Assembly: GCA_036307185.1 (NCBI GenBank)
Contig: JAXJYC010000064.1
Location: 1 to 64,000 of the forward strand
Direction: 5' to 3'
From: SVEL01 sp017381055
GTDB lineage: Bacteria; Bacillota; Clostridia; Lachnospirales; Lachnospiraceae
Length of the DNA stretch: 64,000 nt
Under the pieces are notes generated by a model. It did no database searches and was not told where the DNA came from. It worked only from the letters and a program-made list of their open reading frames with translations. A program made the position numbers and the translations under genes. Below are positions 53,952-63,646 of the stretch, in pieces (position 1 is the first letter of the stretch; each line of letters opens with the position of its first letter).

Positions 53952-54707
53952 ATGAATAGCTCCAATACAAAACGTACATATAAATTACAATCAAATTCCA
54001 GTGTTTTCAAATCCGGCATGAAGGACGGCATTCCTATCGGATTAGGTTACCTTGCTGTATCCTTTTCTCTTGGTATAATGGCAAAGAAGGCTGGCCTTTC
54101 TCCCTTTCAAGGATTGCTAGCTAGTTTCTTATGCAACGCCTCTGCCGGTGAATACGCTGGATTTTCTATTATTGCAGCAGGAGCCACCTATCTAGAGATG
54201 GCGCTTGCAATTTTTATTGCAAACGCAAGATACTTACTTATGAGTTGCGCCATGAGTCAAAGATTTTCTCCAAATACATCTATATTTCATAGATTAATAA
54301 TGGCATTTGACATCACAGACGAAGTATTTGCGATTTCTATTGCAAGACCAGGCTTCCTAAATCCTTACTATACATACGGCGCTATGACAACCACTATGCC
54401 TCTTTGGGCTATAGGAACTGCCCTAGGTGTAATTGCAGGAAATATGCTACCAATTAGACTTGTAAGCGCCTTTAGTGTTGCGTTATACGGAATGTTCTTA
54501 GCAGTAATCATTCCGCCAGCACGAAAGGATAAAATAATTGCAGGAATAATCGTTATTTGCTTTGCACTAAGCTTTGCATCATGCTACATTCCATTTATAA
54601 AGGATATGTCCGATGGTTCAAAGACAATCATACTTACAGTGCTTATATCTACAATAGCAGCTATTGTATTTCCAAGAAAAGAAGAAAGTGAGGCCACAAA
54701 TGACTAA
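53952..54707 (+). CDS. azlC: AzlC family branched-chain amino acid exporter subunit
   Basis: The 251-residue polytopic membrane protein has the AzlC pattern: KDGIPIGLGYLAVSFSLGIMA near the start, SFLCNASAGEYAGFSIIAAGA, and MALAIFIANARYLLMSCAMSQRF. With the small AzlD partner it exports branched-chain amino acids or analogues. The stop overlaps the azlD start. AAGGAAAA precedes the ATG. Confidence 0.92.
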   Translation: MNSSNTKRTYKLQSNSSVFKSGMKDGIPIGLGYLAVSFSLGIMAKKAGLSPFQGLLASFLCNASAGEYAGFSIIAAGATYLEMALAIFIANARYLLMSCAMSQRFSPNTSIFHRLIMAFDITDEVFAISIARPGFLNPYYTYGAMTTTMPLWAIGTALGVIAGNMLPIRLVSAFSVALYGMFLAVIIPPARKDKIIAGIIVICFALSFASCYIPFIKDMSDGSKTIILTVLISTIAAIVFPRKEESEATND

Positions 54708-55008
54708 TAATACATATATCTATATACTTATAATGGCCGCAGTTTCTTTCACCATACGAGCACTGCCAGTTACATTAATCAAGAAACCTATTAAAAATCA
54801 ATTTATACAGTCATTCCTATATTACGTACCATATGTAACCTTAGCAGTTATGACATTCCCAGCTATAATTCACGCTACACAAAGTATCTACTCTGGAATA
54901 GCAGCATTTATAGTTGGTGTATTTACAGCTTGGAAGGGCTGGGACTTATTCAAAGTTGCTAGTTCCTGCTGTCTCATCGTACTTATATTAGAACTATTTC
55001 TAATATAA
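54700..55008 (+). CDS. azlD: AzlD family membrane partner
   Basis: The start ATG at 54700 overlaps the azlC stop by 8 bp, with GTGAGG at good spacing. The 102-residue protein has four membrane segments and the family pattern TFTIRALP (here SFTIRALPVTLIKK) and YVPYVTLAVMTFPAII. It pairs with AzlC. Confidence 0.92.
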   Translation: MTNNTYIYILIMAAVSFTIRALPVTLIKKPIKNQFIQSFLYYVPYVTLAVMTFPAIIHATQSIYSGIAAFIVGVFTAWKGWDLFKVASSCCLIVLILELFLI

Positions 55009-55383
55009 GTAGAAATACATCAACACCAATGTGATTTGGTTAACTTCAAAATCGTCAAACTATGTTTTTATGAAATTACCATTTTCTTTCATACAACTAC
55101 ACTTTACGGTCATTATACACTCCTCTTAACATTTCAACCGTATAACTTCTTATACTTTACGGTTAATATGTTAAATAAAACAAATATAAACCGTAAAGTA
55201 TTGCCTATTTTACGTTTATATTTCAAACTGCGTCTTTTTTCAACGTAAATTTGTAAGTATACCTACGTACTAAAACTATATATTTCCGATAACAAACGTA
55301 ATCTCTCTTTATTTATACAGTCAAAATAAGATTTTTATCATAAATAACCGTAATATAACCATTCATTACAATCCCTGAGCCAC
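55009..55383. other. Intergenic region with ACTTTACGGT repeats
   Basis: No gene is supported here. A 13-bp perfect inverted repeat ATACTTTACGGTT (55152-55164) / AACCGTAAAGTAT (55189-55201) encloses a 24-nt AT-rich loop. A further copy CTTTACGGT lies at 55102-55110, and shorter ACCGTA/ACGTAA variants lie at about 55137, 55242 and 55347. It could be a protein-binding region or an RNA structure. Confidence 0.6.
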
Positions 55384-55417
55384 AAAAAAAACAGAACCCT
55401 AAGGCTCTGTTTTTTTT
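55384..55417 (-). terminator. Terminator after hflKC
   Basis: On the minus strand AACAGAGCC / GGGTTCTGTT (one mismatch) with a 4-nt loop and A and T runs on both sides lies just past the hflC stop. Confidence 0.88.
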
Positions 55418-55420
55418 ACT

Positions 55421-56296
55421 TTATTGTCCGTAAAAAATTTGTACAAGTGGCGAATCTGGCGATAAGATAAGTGTCTTATTTCCTCCAGCAAGAGATGCCT
55501 TAGCTGCATCTAATGCTCTTACAAATGTGTAGAAATCACTTCTTGATGCATCATTGTATGCTGATGATAAAATCTGCATATACTGTGCTTCGCCTTCTGC
55601 AACAATCTGCTCTGCCTGAGCCGATGCCTCTGCAAGCATAATAGATACATCCTTATCTGTTTTATTCATAATAATCTGTGATTCAGCACTACCCTCTGCT
55701 GTGTACTGAGCAGCCATCTGCTCTCTCTCAGAAATCATTCTATCATATACAGCCGCCTTGTTAGCATCTGGAAGGTCAAGATGCTTTGTCTCAACACTTA
55801 CAAGTTCAATACCATACTGATCCATATCGCCTCCGATTCTGTCCATTACAGAAACGCTAAGCTCACCATCTCTAGCACTGATAACCTCTGCCTGTGTCAT
55901 TCCACCAATTACTTCCTTTAATGAATTGTATACAGCTGCATTTATTCTTGTCTCTGCACTTGTAACAGAGGCACTTAAGCTCTTAGCGAACACATATGGA
56001 TCGCTAACTTGCCAGAGCACGTATGTATCTGTTACCATTGTTTTCTTATCCATTGTGATAACATCACTTGTCTCTAAATCATAGAGAAGAATCTGCTTAG
56101 GAATTGTATCTACATTTTCTACGAAAGGAATCTTAAATGTGATACCTTCTTCTGTAATTACTCTGTCAACCTTACCAAAAACTCTTACAAGTTTATACTC
56201 ATTTTCGTATGTAATAACTATAGAATTAAGAGCCAAAACAACGGCTAATACAGCTATAATTCCAAACAACCATTTAACTATATTATTCTTCTTCAT
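55421..56296 (-). CDS. hflC: HflC-like SPFH membrane protein
   Basis: The start at MKKNNIVKWLFG follows GGGAGG and overlaps the hflK end by 14 bp, giving 291 residues. It has an N-terminal membrane segment (about 9-28), an SPFH/band-7 domain (VRVFGKVDRVITEEGITFKIPFVENV) and a C-terminal coiled coil. HflK and HflC form a cage around the FtsH protease in other bacteria and limit its action on membrane proteins. Partners here are inferred. Confidence 0.92.
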   Translation of the reverse strand: MKKNNIVKWLFGIIAVLAVVLALNSIVITYENEYKLVRVFGKVDRVITEEGITFKIPFVENVDTIPKQILLYDLETSDVITMDKKTMVTDTYVLWQVSDPYVFAKSLSASVTSAETRINAAVYNSLKEVIGGMTQAEVISARDGELSVSVMDRIGGDMDQYGIELVSVETKHLDLPDANKAAVYDRMISEREQMAAQYTAEGSAESQIIMNKTDKDVSIMLAEASAQAEQIVAEGEAQYMQILSSAYNDASRSDFYTFVRALDAAKASLAGGNKTLILSPDSPLVQIFYGQ

Positions 56297-57278
56297 TTCC
56301 AGTACCTCCCTCATTTACTATTGTATTACTAAATGTTCCGAGAGGAAGTAGCTTCTGAACAGAACCATCACCGCTATCTATAATAACCTCAAGTTCTGGT
56401 AAAATCTCTTCCATAGATTCATAGAACATTCTCTGCTTTGTAATATCTGGGAACTTTATGTACTCTGCATACATTGCATTAAATCTTGCAACCTGTCCTT
56501 CAGCTTCCTTAATTCTATTAGCCTTATCAGCCTCTGCCTTCTGAATAATCTGGTCTACTGAAGCCTCTGCAGCTGGAATCTTTTCATTCTGATACTTATT
56601 AGCATTATTAAGGGCTGTTTCTTTACCCTGCTTAGCTGTTTCTACAGCCTTAAATGCACTCATAACCTCCTCTGTAGGTGGCTCTGCATCCTGCATAGAT
56701 ATATTTACAAGACGAATACCTATATCATTTGTTGTAAGTCTTTCCATAAGCATTTCTTTAATCTGAGCCTGAATTTCACCCTTACCAGTTGTAAGTACCT
56801 TATCAACCTCTGACTGACCTATAACTGTACGAATACAGCTTTGCGCCATATTCTTAAGAATTCCTTCTGGGTCTGATGATGCATATAATGCCTTAACTGG
56901 ATCTGATACCTGATACTCAACATAGAAATCTACGTTGATAAAATTGTAATCAGATGTAATCATAAGTGACTCAGTTTCAATTGTTGCATTAGTATTAGAG
57001 TCATATCCTATAGCAAAGCTCTTAATAGTTGTATCAACCTTCTCTACCTGCTGAACAAATGGAATCTTAAAATGAAGTCCTGGGTCTGACACAGTTTCAG
57101 CATTACCAAAAGTGATGAGAACTGCTGCCTCCTGCTCCTTTACATTGTAAAATGACTGACTTCCAATTATTACTGCAAGAATAACTGCAATAGCCACTAA
57201 AACAAATTTTTTGACTGCCTTTGGATCTAAATCCTTAAATTCAAAATCATAATTTCCGTTATTATTAGTGATTTTCAT
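56283..57278 (-). CDS. hflK: HflK-like SPFH membrane protein
   Basis: The 331-residue protein has one membrane segment (about 25-44), an SPFH domain (YNVKEQEAAVLITFGNAETV, DPGLHFKIPFVQQV) and a coiled coil rich in Ala/Glu (about 200-270). It is the partner of the overlapping hflC. GGAGG precedes the ATG. Confidence 0.92.
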   Translation of the reverse strand: MKITNNNGNYDFEFKDLDPKAVKKFVLVAIAVILAVIIGSQSFYNVKEQEAAVLITFGNAETVSDPGLHFKIPFVQQVEKVDTTIKSFAIGYDSNTNATIETESLMITSDYNFINVDFYVEYQVSDPVKALYASSDPEGILKNMAQSCIRTVIGQSEVDKVLTTGKGEIQAQIKEMLMERLTTNDIGIRLVNISMQDAEPPTEEVMSAFKAVETAKQGKETALNNANKYQNEKIPAAEASVDQIIQKAEADKANRIKEAEGQVARFNAMYAEYIKFPDITKQRMFYESMEEILPELEVIIDSGDGSVQKLLPLGTFSNTIVNEGGTGNEEE

Positions 57279-57310
57279 TTTATGTTGCCTCCTTATATTT
57301 ATTTACTTTA

Positions 57311-57345
57311 AAGCTGCCGCACTTTTTTATAAAATACGGCAGCTT
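57311..57345 (-). terminator. Hairpin after the aconitase gene
   Basis: A perfect 9-bp GC-rich stem AAGCTGCCG / CGGCAGCTT with a 17-nt loop lies 37 bp past the aconitase stop. The T-run after it on the minus strand is short. Confidence 0.65.
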
Positions 57346-57381
57346 CATTATTACCTATCGCAACACTACGACATACAATAA

Positions 57382-59676
57382 CTATTTTCTGTTGTAATTA
57401 ATCAAACAACCCTTAAGAATAATATCTCTCTCATCGTCTGTTAACTCACCCATCTTCAATGTAAACTCCTCAATTGAAGATTCATTCTTGATAACATATG
57501 CTGGGATCTCAGTTGCCTTTTCCTTAATAGCATTTGCTATATTTGGAACAAAGATATAATCTCCATTTGCAAATGGAAGCTCATCCTCTTCATAAATGAA
57601 TGGAAGCATACCCCAGTTAATAAGGTTTGAACGATATCTCTTTGTAGCATATTCCTTTGCAATGTTCGCAAAACCACCAAGTACCTTCTGACATGATGCG
57701 GCCTGTTCTCTAGCAGAACCATCACCTGGCTTAACAGCATAAATTGTTGAACCAAAGCTTGTATTCTCATGACTAGCATCAGCACACTTTGTCTTAATAG
57801 CTGTCATTACATTCTTAATCTCTGGATACTTCTCACATGGACAAACGCCCTCTTCTCTCATTCTTTCCATATCCTGAACAATCTTAGCCTTACCTACATA
57901 CTCAGGATCCTTTCTTGAAAGTGTAAACTCTGCAAGACCAAGTGGATTTGAACGATATGATGAAGTCTCTCCAGATGGAATAAGCTCATCTGTTGTTGTA
58001 ACAGGATCATGAATCTCTGAAACAACCTTAAGTAATACGTTCTCTGTAAGTGCGATCATCTTTGGCCAATCCTTAATGTTTGGACCAAACTTAATTTCTA
58101 CTGAAGGATCAGCTACACCCTTTGAATCAAATACTCTGTTCTCATAAATAGCAGAGTCAAAATGATACTTAGGTGATGTGTATTCCATATCAAGATCAGT
58201 TGCTGATGTAAGGTAACCCTTATTAGCTGCTGTAGCTGCAATTGAACGAGCGTCCATAAGAGCAACTGATGAAATCTGACCATTCTGTAACTTAGAACCT
58301 TCTCTGTTAGGGAAGTTTCTTGTAGAATGTCTAATACTAAGTGCGTTATTAGATGGTGTATCACCAGCACCGAAGCAAGGTCCACAGAATGCAGTCTTAA
58401 CGATAGCACCTGTCTGCATAAGGTCTGCAAGACGACCATTTCTAGCAAGCTCAACATAAATTGGTGTACTTGCCGGATATACACTAAGTGTAAACTCATC
58501 AGCACCTATAAACTTGCCCTTTAAGATATCAGCTGCATCACAGATGTTCTCAAATCCACCACCTGCACAACCAGCGATAACACCCTGCTCTACATAGAGC
58601 TTACCATTTCTAATCTTATCTGTAAGCTTATAATCAACCTTACCATCAAGGCTTACTAAAGCTCTCTTCTCTACATCATGTAATACATCTAAAAGATTTG
58701 CATTAACTTCGTCGATTGTATATACGTTGCTTGGGTGGAATGGCATAGCGATCATTGGCTTAATCTTGCTTAAGTCAACATATACAACGCCATCGTAGTA
58801 AGCAACTTCACCAGGATTTAACTCCTTGTACTCAGAAACTCTTCCATGAATATCATAGAATTCCTTAATCTTCTCATCTGTCTGCCAGATAGATGAAAGA
58901 CATGTTGTCTCTGTTGTCATAACGTCAACACCGATTCTGAAATCAGCACTAAGGGATGCAACACCAGGACCTACGAACTCCATAACTTTATTCTTAACAT
59001 ATCCATTACCAAATACAGCACCAATAATCGCTAACGCAACGTCCTGAGGACCTACGCCCTTAGCTGGTGAACCTGTAAGGTAAATAGCTACAACGCCTGG
59101 CATATTGATATCATATGTCTGTGAAAGAAGCTGCTTAACAAGCTCAGGACCACCTTCACCCATAGCCATAGTACCAAGAGCACCGTAACGTGTATGGCTA
59201 TCTGAACCAAGAATCATCTTGCCACCGCCAGCGAGCATTTCTCTTGCAAACTGATGGATAACTGCCTGATGAGGTGGTACGTAAACTCCACCATACTTCT
59301 TAGCACATGTAAGACCATACATATGATCATCTTCATTAATTGTACCACCTACTGCACAAAGTGAATTGTGACAGTTTGTAAGTACGTATGGAATAGGGAA
59401 CTTCTCAAGACCTGACGCACGTGCTGTCTGGATAATTCCTACGAATGTAATATCATGTGATGTAAGCTTATCAAACTTAACCTGAAGCTTCTCCATATTT
59501 CCTGAAGTATTATGCTCCTCTAAAATTCCATAAGCGATTGTATTCTTTGCTGCTTCTTCTTTAGTAATATATTTACTACCAAGCTTATTTTTTAATAATG
59601 CTTCTGACTCTGCTGAAACTTCTACGATTTCATTGCCACCGAGTAAGTAAGCGCCACCATTACTAAGTTTAATCAT
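57382..59676 (-). CDS. Aconitase-family hydratase (YbhJ-like)
   Basis: The 764-residue protein has aconitase features: LGSDSHTRYGALGTMAMGEGG, a Cys in LTCAKKYGG, CGPCFGAGDTPSNNAL (two Fe-S ligands), NFPNREGS, and the swivel domain with ATKRYRSNLINWGMLPF. The N-terminal order and length match the YbhJ-type branch common in Lachnospiraceae more than AcnA or AcnB. It probably isomerises citrate or a related acid. No other TCA-cycle gene is nearby. Confidence 0.85.
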   Translation of the reverse strand: MIKLSNGGAYLLGGNEIVEVSAESEALLKNKLGSKYITKEEAAKNTIAYGILEEHNTSGNMEKLQVKFDKLTSHDITFVGIIQTARASGLEKFPIPYVLTNCHNSLCAVGGTINEDDHMYGLTCAKKYGGVYVPPHQAVIHQFAREMLAGGGKMILGSDSHTRYGALGTMAMGEGGPELVKQLLSQTYDINMPGVVAIYLTGSPAKGVGPQDVALAIIGAVFGNGYVKNKVMEFVGPGVASLSADFRIGVDVMTTETTCLSSIWQTDEKIKEFYDIHGRVSEYKELNPGEVAYYDGVVYVDLSKIKPMIAMPFHPSNVYTIDEVNANLLDVLHDVEKRALVSLDGKVDYKLTDKIRNGKLYVEQGVIAGCAGGGFENICDAADILKGKFIGADEFTLSVYPASTPIYVELARNGRLADLMQTGAIVKTAFCGPCFGAGDTPSNNALSIRHSTRNFPNREGSKLQNGQISSVALMDARSIAATAANKGYLTSATDLDMEYTSPKYHFDSAIYENRVFDSKGVADPSVEIKFGPNIKDWPKMIALTENVLLKVVSEIHDPVTTTDELIPSGETSSYRSNPLGLAEFTLSRKDPEYVGKAKIVQDMERMREEGVCPCEKYPEIKNVMTAIKTKCADASHENTSFGSTIYAVKPGDGSAREQAASCQKVLGGFANIAKEYATKRYRSNLINWGMLPFIYEEDELPFANGDYIFVPNIANAIKEKATEIPAYVIKNESSIEEFTLKMGELTDDERDIILKGCLINYNRK

Positions 59677-59694
59677 TGTCTTTCCTCCAAAATA

Positions 59695-59726
59695 TATTTA
59701 CGGGTGTGAACAAAGTTCACACCCGT
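59695..59726 (-). terminator. Terminator after glgB
   Basis: A perfect 12-bp stem ACGGGTGTGAAC / GTTCACACCCGT (59700-59726) with a 3-nt loop is followed on the minus strand by AAATATATTTT. It lies 46 bp past the glgB stop. Confidence 0.85.
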
Positions 59727-59772
59727 ATAGTGTAGCATAGTAAATAGACAAAATCAATTATTTATCTTTTAT

Positions 59773-61719
59773 TTAAGGCAATCTGATAATCATAGACTCA
59801 AATGGTCTCAAATGAATATTAAGTCTATATGGGAAGTTATCACACTCACCCTCTACGGCTGTATACTTAGCATCTTCCTCATTTTCCCAAAGAATAGCTT
59901 TCTTCTCTTCCGCAGATTCCATATTATCATTTTCATTAACATTGCTATAATTAGTAAGAATTCTCTTATATGCACCCTCTACAGGCACACCTACACAATA
60001 ATCTGCTCTATCTACTGGTGTAAAGTTACAGATGAACATTAATGCTCCTCTATAATTATCCGGATTCTTTCTAATAAAGCTAAAGATACTTCTATCATTA
60101 TCATCACAGTTAATCCACTGGAAGCAACGATAATCACTCTCAAACTTATACATTACTGCATATCTCTTATAGATATGAAGAAGTTTTCTCATATATTCCT
60201 TAAGTTCCTCATGAAGTGGCTCATTAAGGAGATACCATTCAATGCTCTTATCCTCCATCCATTCACTTATCATACCGAAGTCCTGACCCATAAATAAAAG
60301 CTTCTTTCCTGGATGACCGAACATATATGTGTATGCCATCTTAAGATTTGCAAACTTATCTACCTTATATCCAGGCATCTTTGTAAGCATTGAACACTTA
60401 AGATGAACTACCTCATCATGAGATAATACTAAAATATACTTCTCACTAAATGCATATGTAAGAGAGAATGTCATCTTGTTATGACAATTTTTCTTAAATA
60501 ATGGATCCTGCTTAACATACTCTAAGAAGTCATTCATCCAACCCATATTCCACTTAAAGCCGAACCCAAGTCCACCATCCTCAGGTCTTTCTGTAACCTT
60601 AGGCCATGCTGTAGACTCTTCTGCAATAAGGAATGCTCTATTACATCTCTTTTCAATTATACTATTAATATGCTTGAAGAATTCTATAGCTTCAAGATTC
60701 TTATTATCACCATAAATATTTGGTACCCAATTACCATAGCTTCTACCATAATCAAGATAGAGCATAGACGCAACTGCATCTACTCTAAGAGCATCGATAT
60801 GATACTTCTCAATCCAGAATAAAGCGTTAGAAATAAGGAAATTTCTAACCTCATTCTTCTCGTAATTAAACACCTTAGTACCCCAATCAGGATGCTCTCC
60901 CTTTCTTGGGTCTGGATATTCATAAAGACATGTTCCATCAAACTCAGAAAGACCATTCTCATCCTTAGGGAAATGAGCTGGAACCCAGTCTAAAATAACA
61001 CCAATGCCATTGTTATGCATATGGTTAATAAAATACATAAAATCTTCTGGTGTACCATATCTAGATGTTGGTGCAAAATATCCTGTAACCTGATATCCCC
61101 ACGAACCATCGAATGGATGCTCCAAAATACCCATAAGTTCTACATGTGTATAGCCCATATAATTAACGTACTCTGCTAACTGATGAGCTAAGGTTCTATA
61201 ATCAAGGAAACCTAATGGATTGTTACCAAAGTCCTTCTTCCATGAACCCAAGTGAACCTCATATATAGACATAGGCTTGAAAAGCTTATCATGCTGCTCC
61301 TCATCCATCTTTCTAATCCACTTTTCATCTGTCCACTTAAAACGGTCAATATTTGCCACCTTAGACGCATTATTTGGTCTAGTCTCACAGTGAAAAGCGT
61401 ATGGATCTGTCTTAAGTACAATTCTTCCGTCTCTTGTCTGAATAGAATACTTATATGTATCCCACTCCTTAGCACCTGGTATAAATGTTGCCCAAATACC
61501 TGATGTCTCTACAGGGTACATCTCTCCTTCATATGCATTCCAATTATTAAAATCACCTACAACTCTAACCTGTACTGCGTTTGGCGCCCAAACCGCAAAA
61601 TACACACCTTCGCTACCATCTATGGTAGTAAGGTGTGCGCCAAGCTTATTATATATCTCGTAATGATTTCCTTGACCAAATACATATCTATCTGCTTCTG
61701 ATAAAAAACAACTATTCAT
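59773..61719 (-). CDS. glgB: 1,4-alpha-glucan branching enzyme
   Basis: The 648-residue enzyme forms alpha-1,6 branches in glycogen. It has an N-terminal CBM48 (about 28-115), a GH13 catalytic domain with HVELMGILEHPFDGSWGYQVTGYFAPTSRYG, nucleophile region DALRVDAVASMLYLDYGR, acid/base in LIAEESTAWP and VLSHDEVVH, and a C-terminal beta domain ending LRPFESMIIRLP. The start ATG overlaps the fliS stop (ATGA), so it is translationally coupled to a flagellar gene, an unusual pairing. Confidence 0.96.
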   Translation of the reverse strand: MNSCFLSEADRYVFGQGNHYEIYNKLGAHLTTIDGSEGVYFAVWAPNAVQVRVVGDFNNWNAYEGEMYPVETSGIWATFIPGAKEWDTYKYSIQTRDGRIVLKTDPYAFHCETRPNNASKVANIDRFKWTDEKWIRKMDEEQHDKLFKPMSIYEVHLGSWKKDFGNNPLGFLDYRTLAHQLAEYVNYMGYTHVELMGILEHPFDGSWGYQVTGYFAPTSRYGTPEDFMYFINHMHNNGIGVILDWVPAHFPKDENGLSEFDGTCLYEYPDPRKGEHPDWGTKVFNYEKNEVRNFLISNALFWIEKYHIDALRVDAVASMLYLDYGRSYGNWVPNIYGDNKNLEAIEFFKHINSIIEKRCNRAFLIAEESTAWPKVTERPEDGGLGFGFKWNMGWMNDFLEYVKQDPLFKKNCHNKMTFSLTYAFSEKYILVLSHDEVVHLKCSMLTKMPGYKVDKFANLKMAYTYMFGHPGKKLLFMGQDFGMISEWMEDKSIEWYLLNEPLHEELKEYMRKLLHIYKRYAVMYKFESDYRCFQWINCDDNDRSIFSFIRKNPDNYRGALMFICNFTPVDRADYCVGVPVEGAYKRILTNYSNVNENDNMESAEEKKAILWENEEDAKYTAVEGECDNFPYRLNIHLRPFESMIIRLP

Positions 61720-62168
61720 CGAACTACCACCTCGTTTAAAGTACTTGTTCTACCGTAAGTATAACCTACGTAAACTCTTTCGCTGTTCTTCATTACTTTT
61801 CCTGATGTGTCACTGGCACTTACAACATCAAAGCTTGCTCTAAGCTTCTCAATAACTGACTTAATAATCTCTGCCGACTCAGGCTTTCTTTTTGCTATAT
61901 CCCTAACCAGGCAATTATTCACATAAATATATAGATTCATTAATTCATAAGAAATGCCATATTCAAAATCTAAACATGACGACAAATTATTTAAAAACTG
62001 CTTTGCCTTCTGTAAATTAAATACAACTAAATCCAAATCCTCAACCGAATAGGCATGAGTTGCCGCGTTCACATAATTAACAATTATATCATATGTAATA
62101 ACAATAAGTTCCGTTTTAGAGCTATTTGCTATTCGTAATGAAAAAACGTTCTTTTCTTCCTTAGTCAT
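61716..62168 (-). CDS. fliS: Flagellar export chaperone FliS-like
   Basis: The 150-residue helical protein has the FliS helical pattern (SSKTELIVITYDIIVNYVNAA, and DLVVFNLQKAKQFLNNLSSCLDFEYGISYELMNLYIYVNNCLVRD), which binds the C-terminus of flagellin in the cytoplasm. It lies 11 bp after flagellin. The C-terminal 40 residues are longer than in most FliS. Confidence 0.85.
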   Translation of the reverse strand: MTKEEKNVFSLRIANSSKTELIVITYDIIVNYVNAATHAYSVEDLDLVVFNLQKAKQFLNNLSSCLDFEYGISYELMNLYIYVNNCLVRDIAKRKPESAEIIKSVIEKLRASFDVVSASDTSGKVMKNSERVYVGYTYGRTSTLNEVVVR

Positions 62169-62179
62169 ATTATACCCCC

Positions 62180-63571
62180 TTATTGTAATAACTGCAATAC
62201 CTTTTCTGGCATTTGATTAGCTTGTGCCAACATTGAATTGGCAGCCTGAGTAATTACGTTCTGAGATGTGAAGTTCGTCATCTCTTTTGCCATATCAACA
62301 TCCTCGATTCTTGATAAAGCAGCTGTCATATTTTCTGTTGTAACATTAAGACTGTTTACTGCATGTTCCATTCTATTTGCATAAGCACCAAGTTTAGAAC
62401 GTACTGTTGAAATATATTTTAAAGCATCATCACACATACCAATGGCTCTATCACATCCAGCCTCTGTGTGAAGATTTAACTTATCAAGACCCATAGCTGC
62501 ACAAGAAACCTCTGGAATATTTATATCCATAACCTGTCCCTCGTTAGCTCCCATCTGAATAACCATTGTTCCTATATCAAGGGCTCTTACCATTACAACC
62601 GATGGCGCTGCAATAGTACCCTCATCAATAGCCACTCTCATCTCAAATCCACCTGAAGCAGAAAATGTAATATTATTACCATCTACCTCTATAGTTGTAC
62701 TATCTGGGAATTTAAATACATTATTTGCCGCTGTATCTAATTCTATATCTGCGTCTGTACCCTGAGCTGATAGCTTCATCTCCAAACCAAGCTTTTCAGC
62801 AAGTTCTTTTGTACAATTAATTTCTATTGGATAATTTGATCCTAATATATCACTTTTAAATGTGATATTTGTTCCATCATAGTTAACTGAAATATCACTA
62901 AGATCTGCTACACCCTTAATCTTATCTAATACTTCATCAATAGTGTCACCCTTTTCAATAGCTACACTTTCACCATTAACATTAATAGTACCGTCAACCT
63001 CGATTCCTGTAACAGGTACATCTACTGGATTAGATGTAAGTGTTGAATAAGTAGCCTCACTATTCACGATTACCTTATATGCTCCTGCAGGAACTGCATC
63101 TGAAATATATGTAGACCTAACACCTGGCATATCTGTATATGTTCTTCTAGAGAGCTCTCCGTTGATAAGACCTCTTGTATTATATTCTGTATCATTAGAA
63201 ATTCTGTCAATTTCATTCTGAAGCTGTTTGATTTCATCCATAAGACTCTGTCTATCCTGAGCAGACATTGTGCCGTTGGCACCCTGAACAGAAAGCTGTC
63301 TCATACGCTGAATCATATCAGTTACTTCGTTAAGAGCACCTTCTGCAGTCTCTACTACAGAAATACCATCAGAAGCATTCTGAATTGCTCTATCTAAACC
63401 TCTAAGCTGAGTTTTCATCTTCTGCGACATCGCAGCACCTACTGGGCTATCCTCTGCACTGTTTATCTTATATCCACTAGAAAGTCTCTCTAATGAAGCA
63501 GACAATCTATCATTAGCTTTATTTAACTGGTAGCACGAACGTAATGCTGACATATTAGTATTTATTCTCAT
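62180..63571 (-). CDS. fliC: Flagellin
   Basis: The 463-residue flagellin has conserved D0/D1 ends: N-terminus MRINTNMSALRS...LNKANDRLSASLERLSSGYKINSA (about 1-140) and C-terminus SRIEDVDMAKEMTNFTSQNVITQAANSMLAQANQMPEKVLQLLQ. The variable middle (about 150-380) is beta-rich and contains three Cys, unusual for an extracellular filament protein. GGAGG and a sigma-28 type promoter lie upstream. Confidence 0.96.
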   Translation of the reverse strand: MRINTNMSALRSCYQLNKANDRLSASLERLSSGYKINSAEDSPVGAAMSQKMKTQLRGLDRAIQNASDGISVVETAEGALNEVTDMIQRMRQLSVQGANGTMSAQDRQSLMDEIKQLQNEIDRISNDTEYNTRGLINGELSRRTYTDMPGVRSTYISDAVPAGAYKVIVNSEATYSTLTSNPVDVPVTGIEVDGTINVNGESVAIEKGDTIDEVLDKIKGVADLSDISVNYDGTNITFKSDILGSNYPIEINCTKELAEKLGLEMKLSAQGTDADIELDTAANNVFKFPDSTTIEVDGNNITFSASGGFEMRVAIDEGTIAAPSVVMVRALDIGTMVIQMGANEGQVMDINIPEVSCAAMGLDKLNLHTEAGCDRAIGMCDDALKYISTVRSKLGAYANRMEHAVNSLNVTTENMTAALSRIEDVDMAKEMTNFTSQNVITQAANSMLAQANQMPEKVLQLLQ

Positions 63572-63616
63572 AAGCGATTCCTCCTGGGCTTACTAATTCT
63601 ATATCTTATGTTTTTT

Positions 63617-63643
63617 ATATCGGCATAAATTTATTTTTAATTA
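63617..63643 (-). promoter_or_regulatory. Sigma-28 (FliA/SigD) flagellin promoter
   Basis: On the minus strand TAAT (63640-63643), a 15-bp spacer and GCCGATAT (63617-63624) match the sigma-28 consensus TAAA-N15-GCCGATAA. It lies 46 bp upstream of the flagellin ATG. Confidence 0.88.
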
Positions 63644-63646
63644 GAG

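Noticed and set aside
55036..55248. 70-residue plus-strand frame after azlD
   Set aside because: No ribosome site and the region is made of the TTTACGGT repeats; not coding-like.
58113..58505. 130-residue minus-strand frame within the aconitase gene
   Set aside because: It is in another frame of a clearly coding gene, full of Leu/Gln/His from codon shift.
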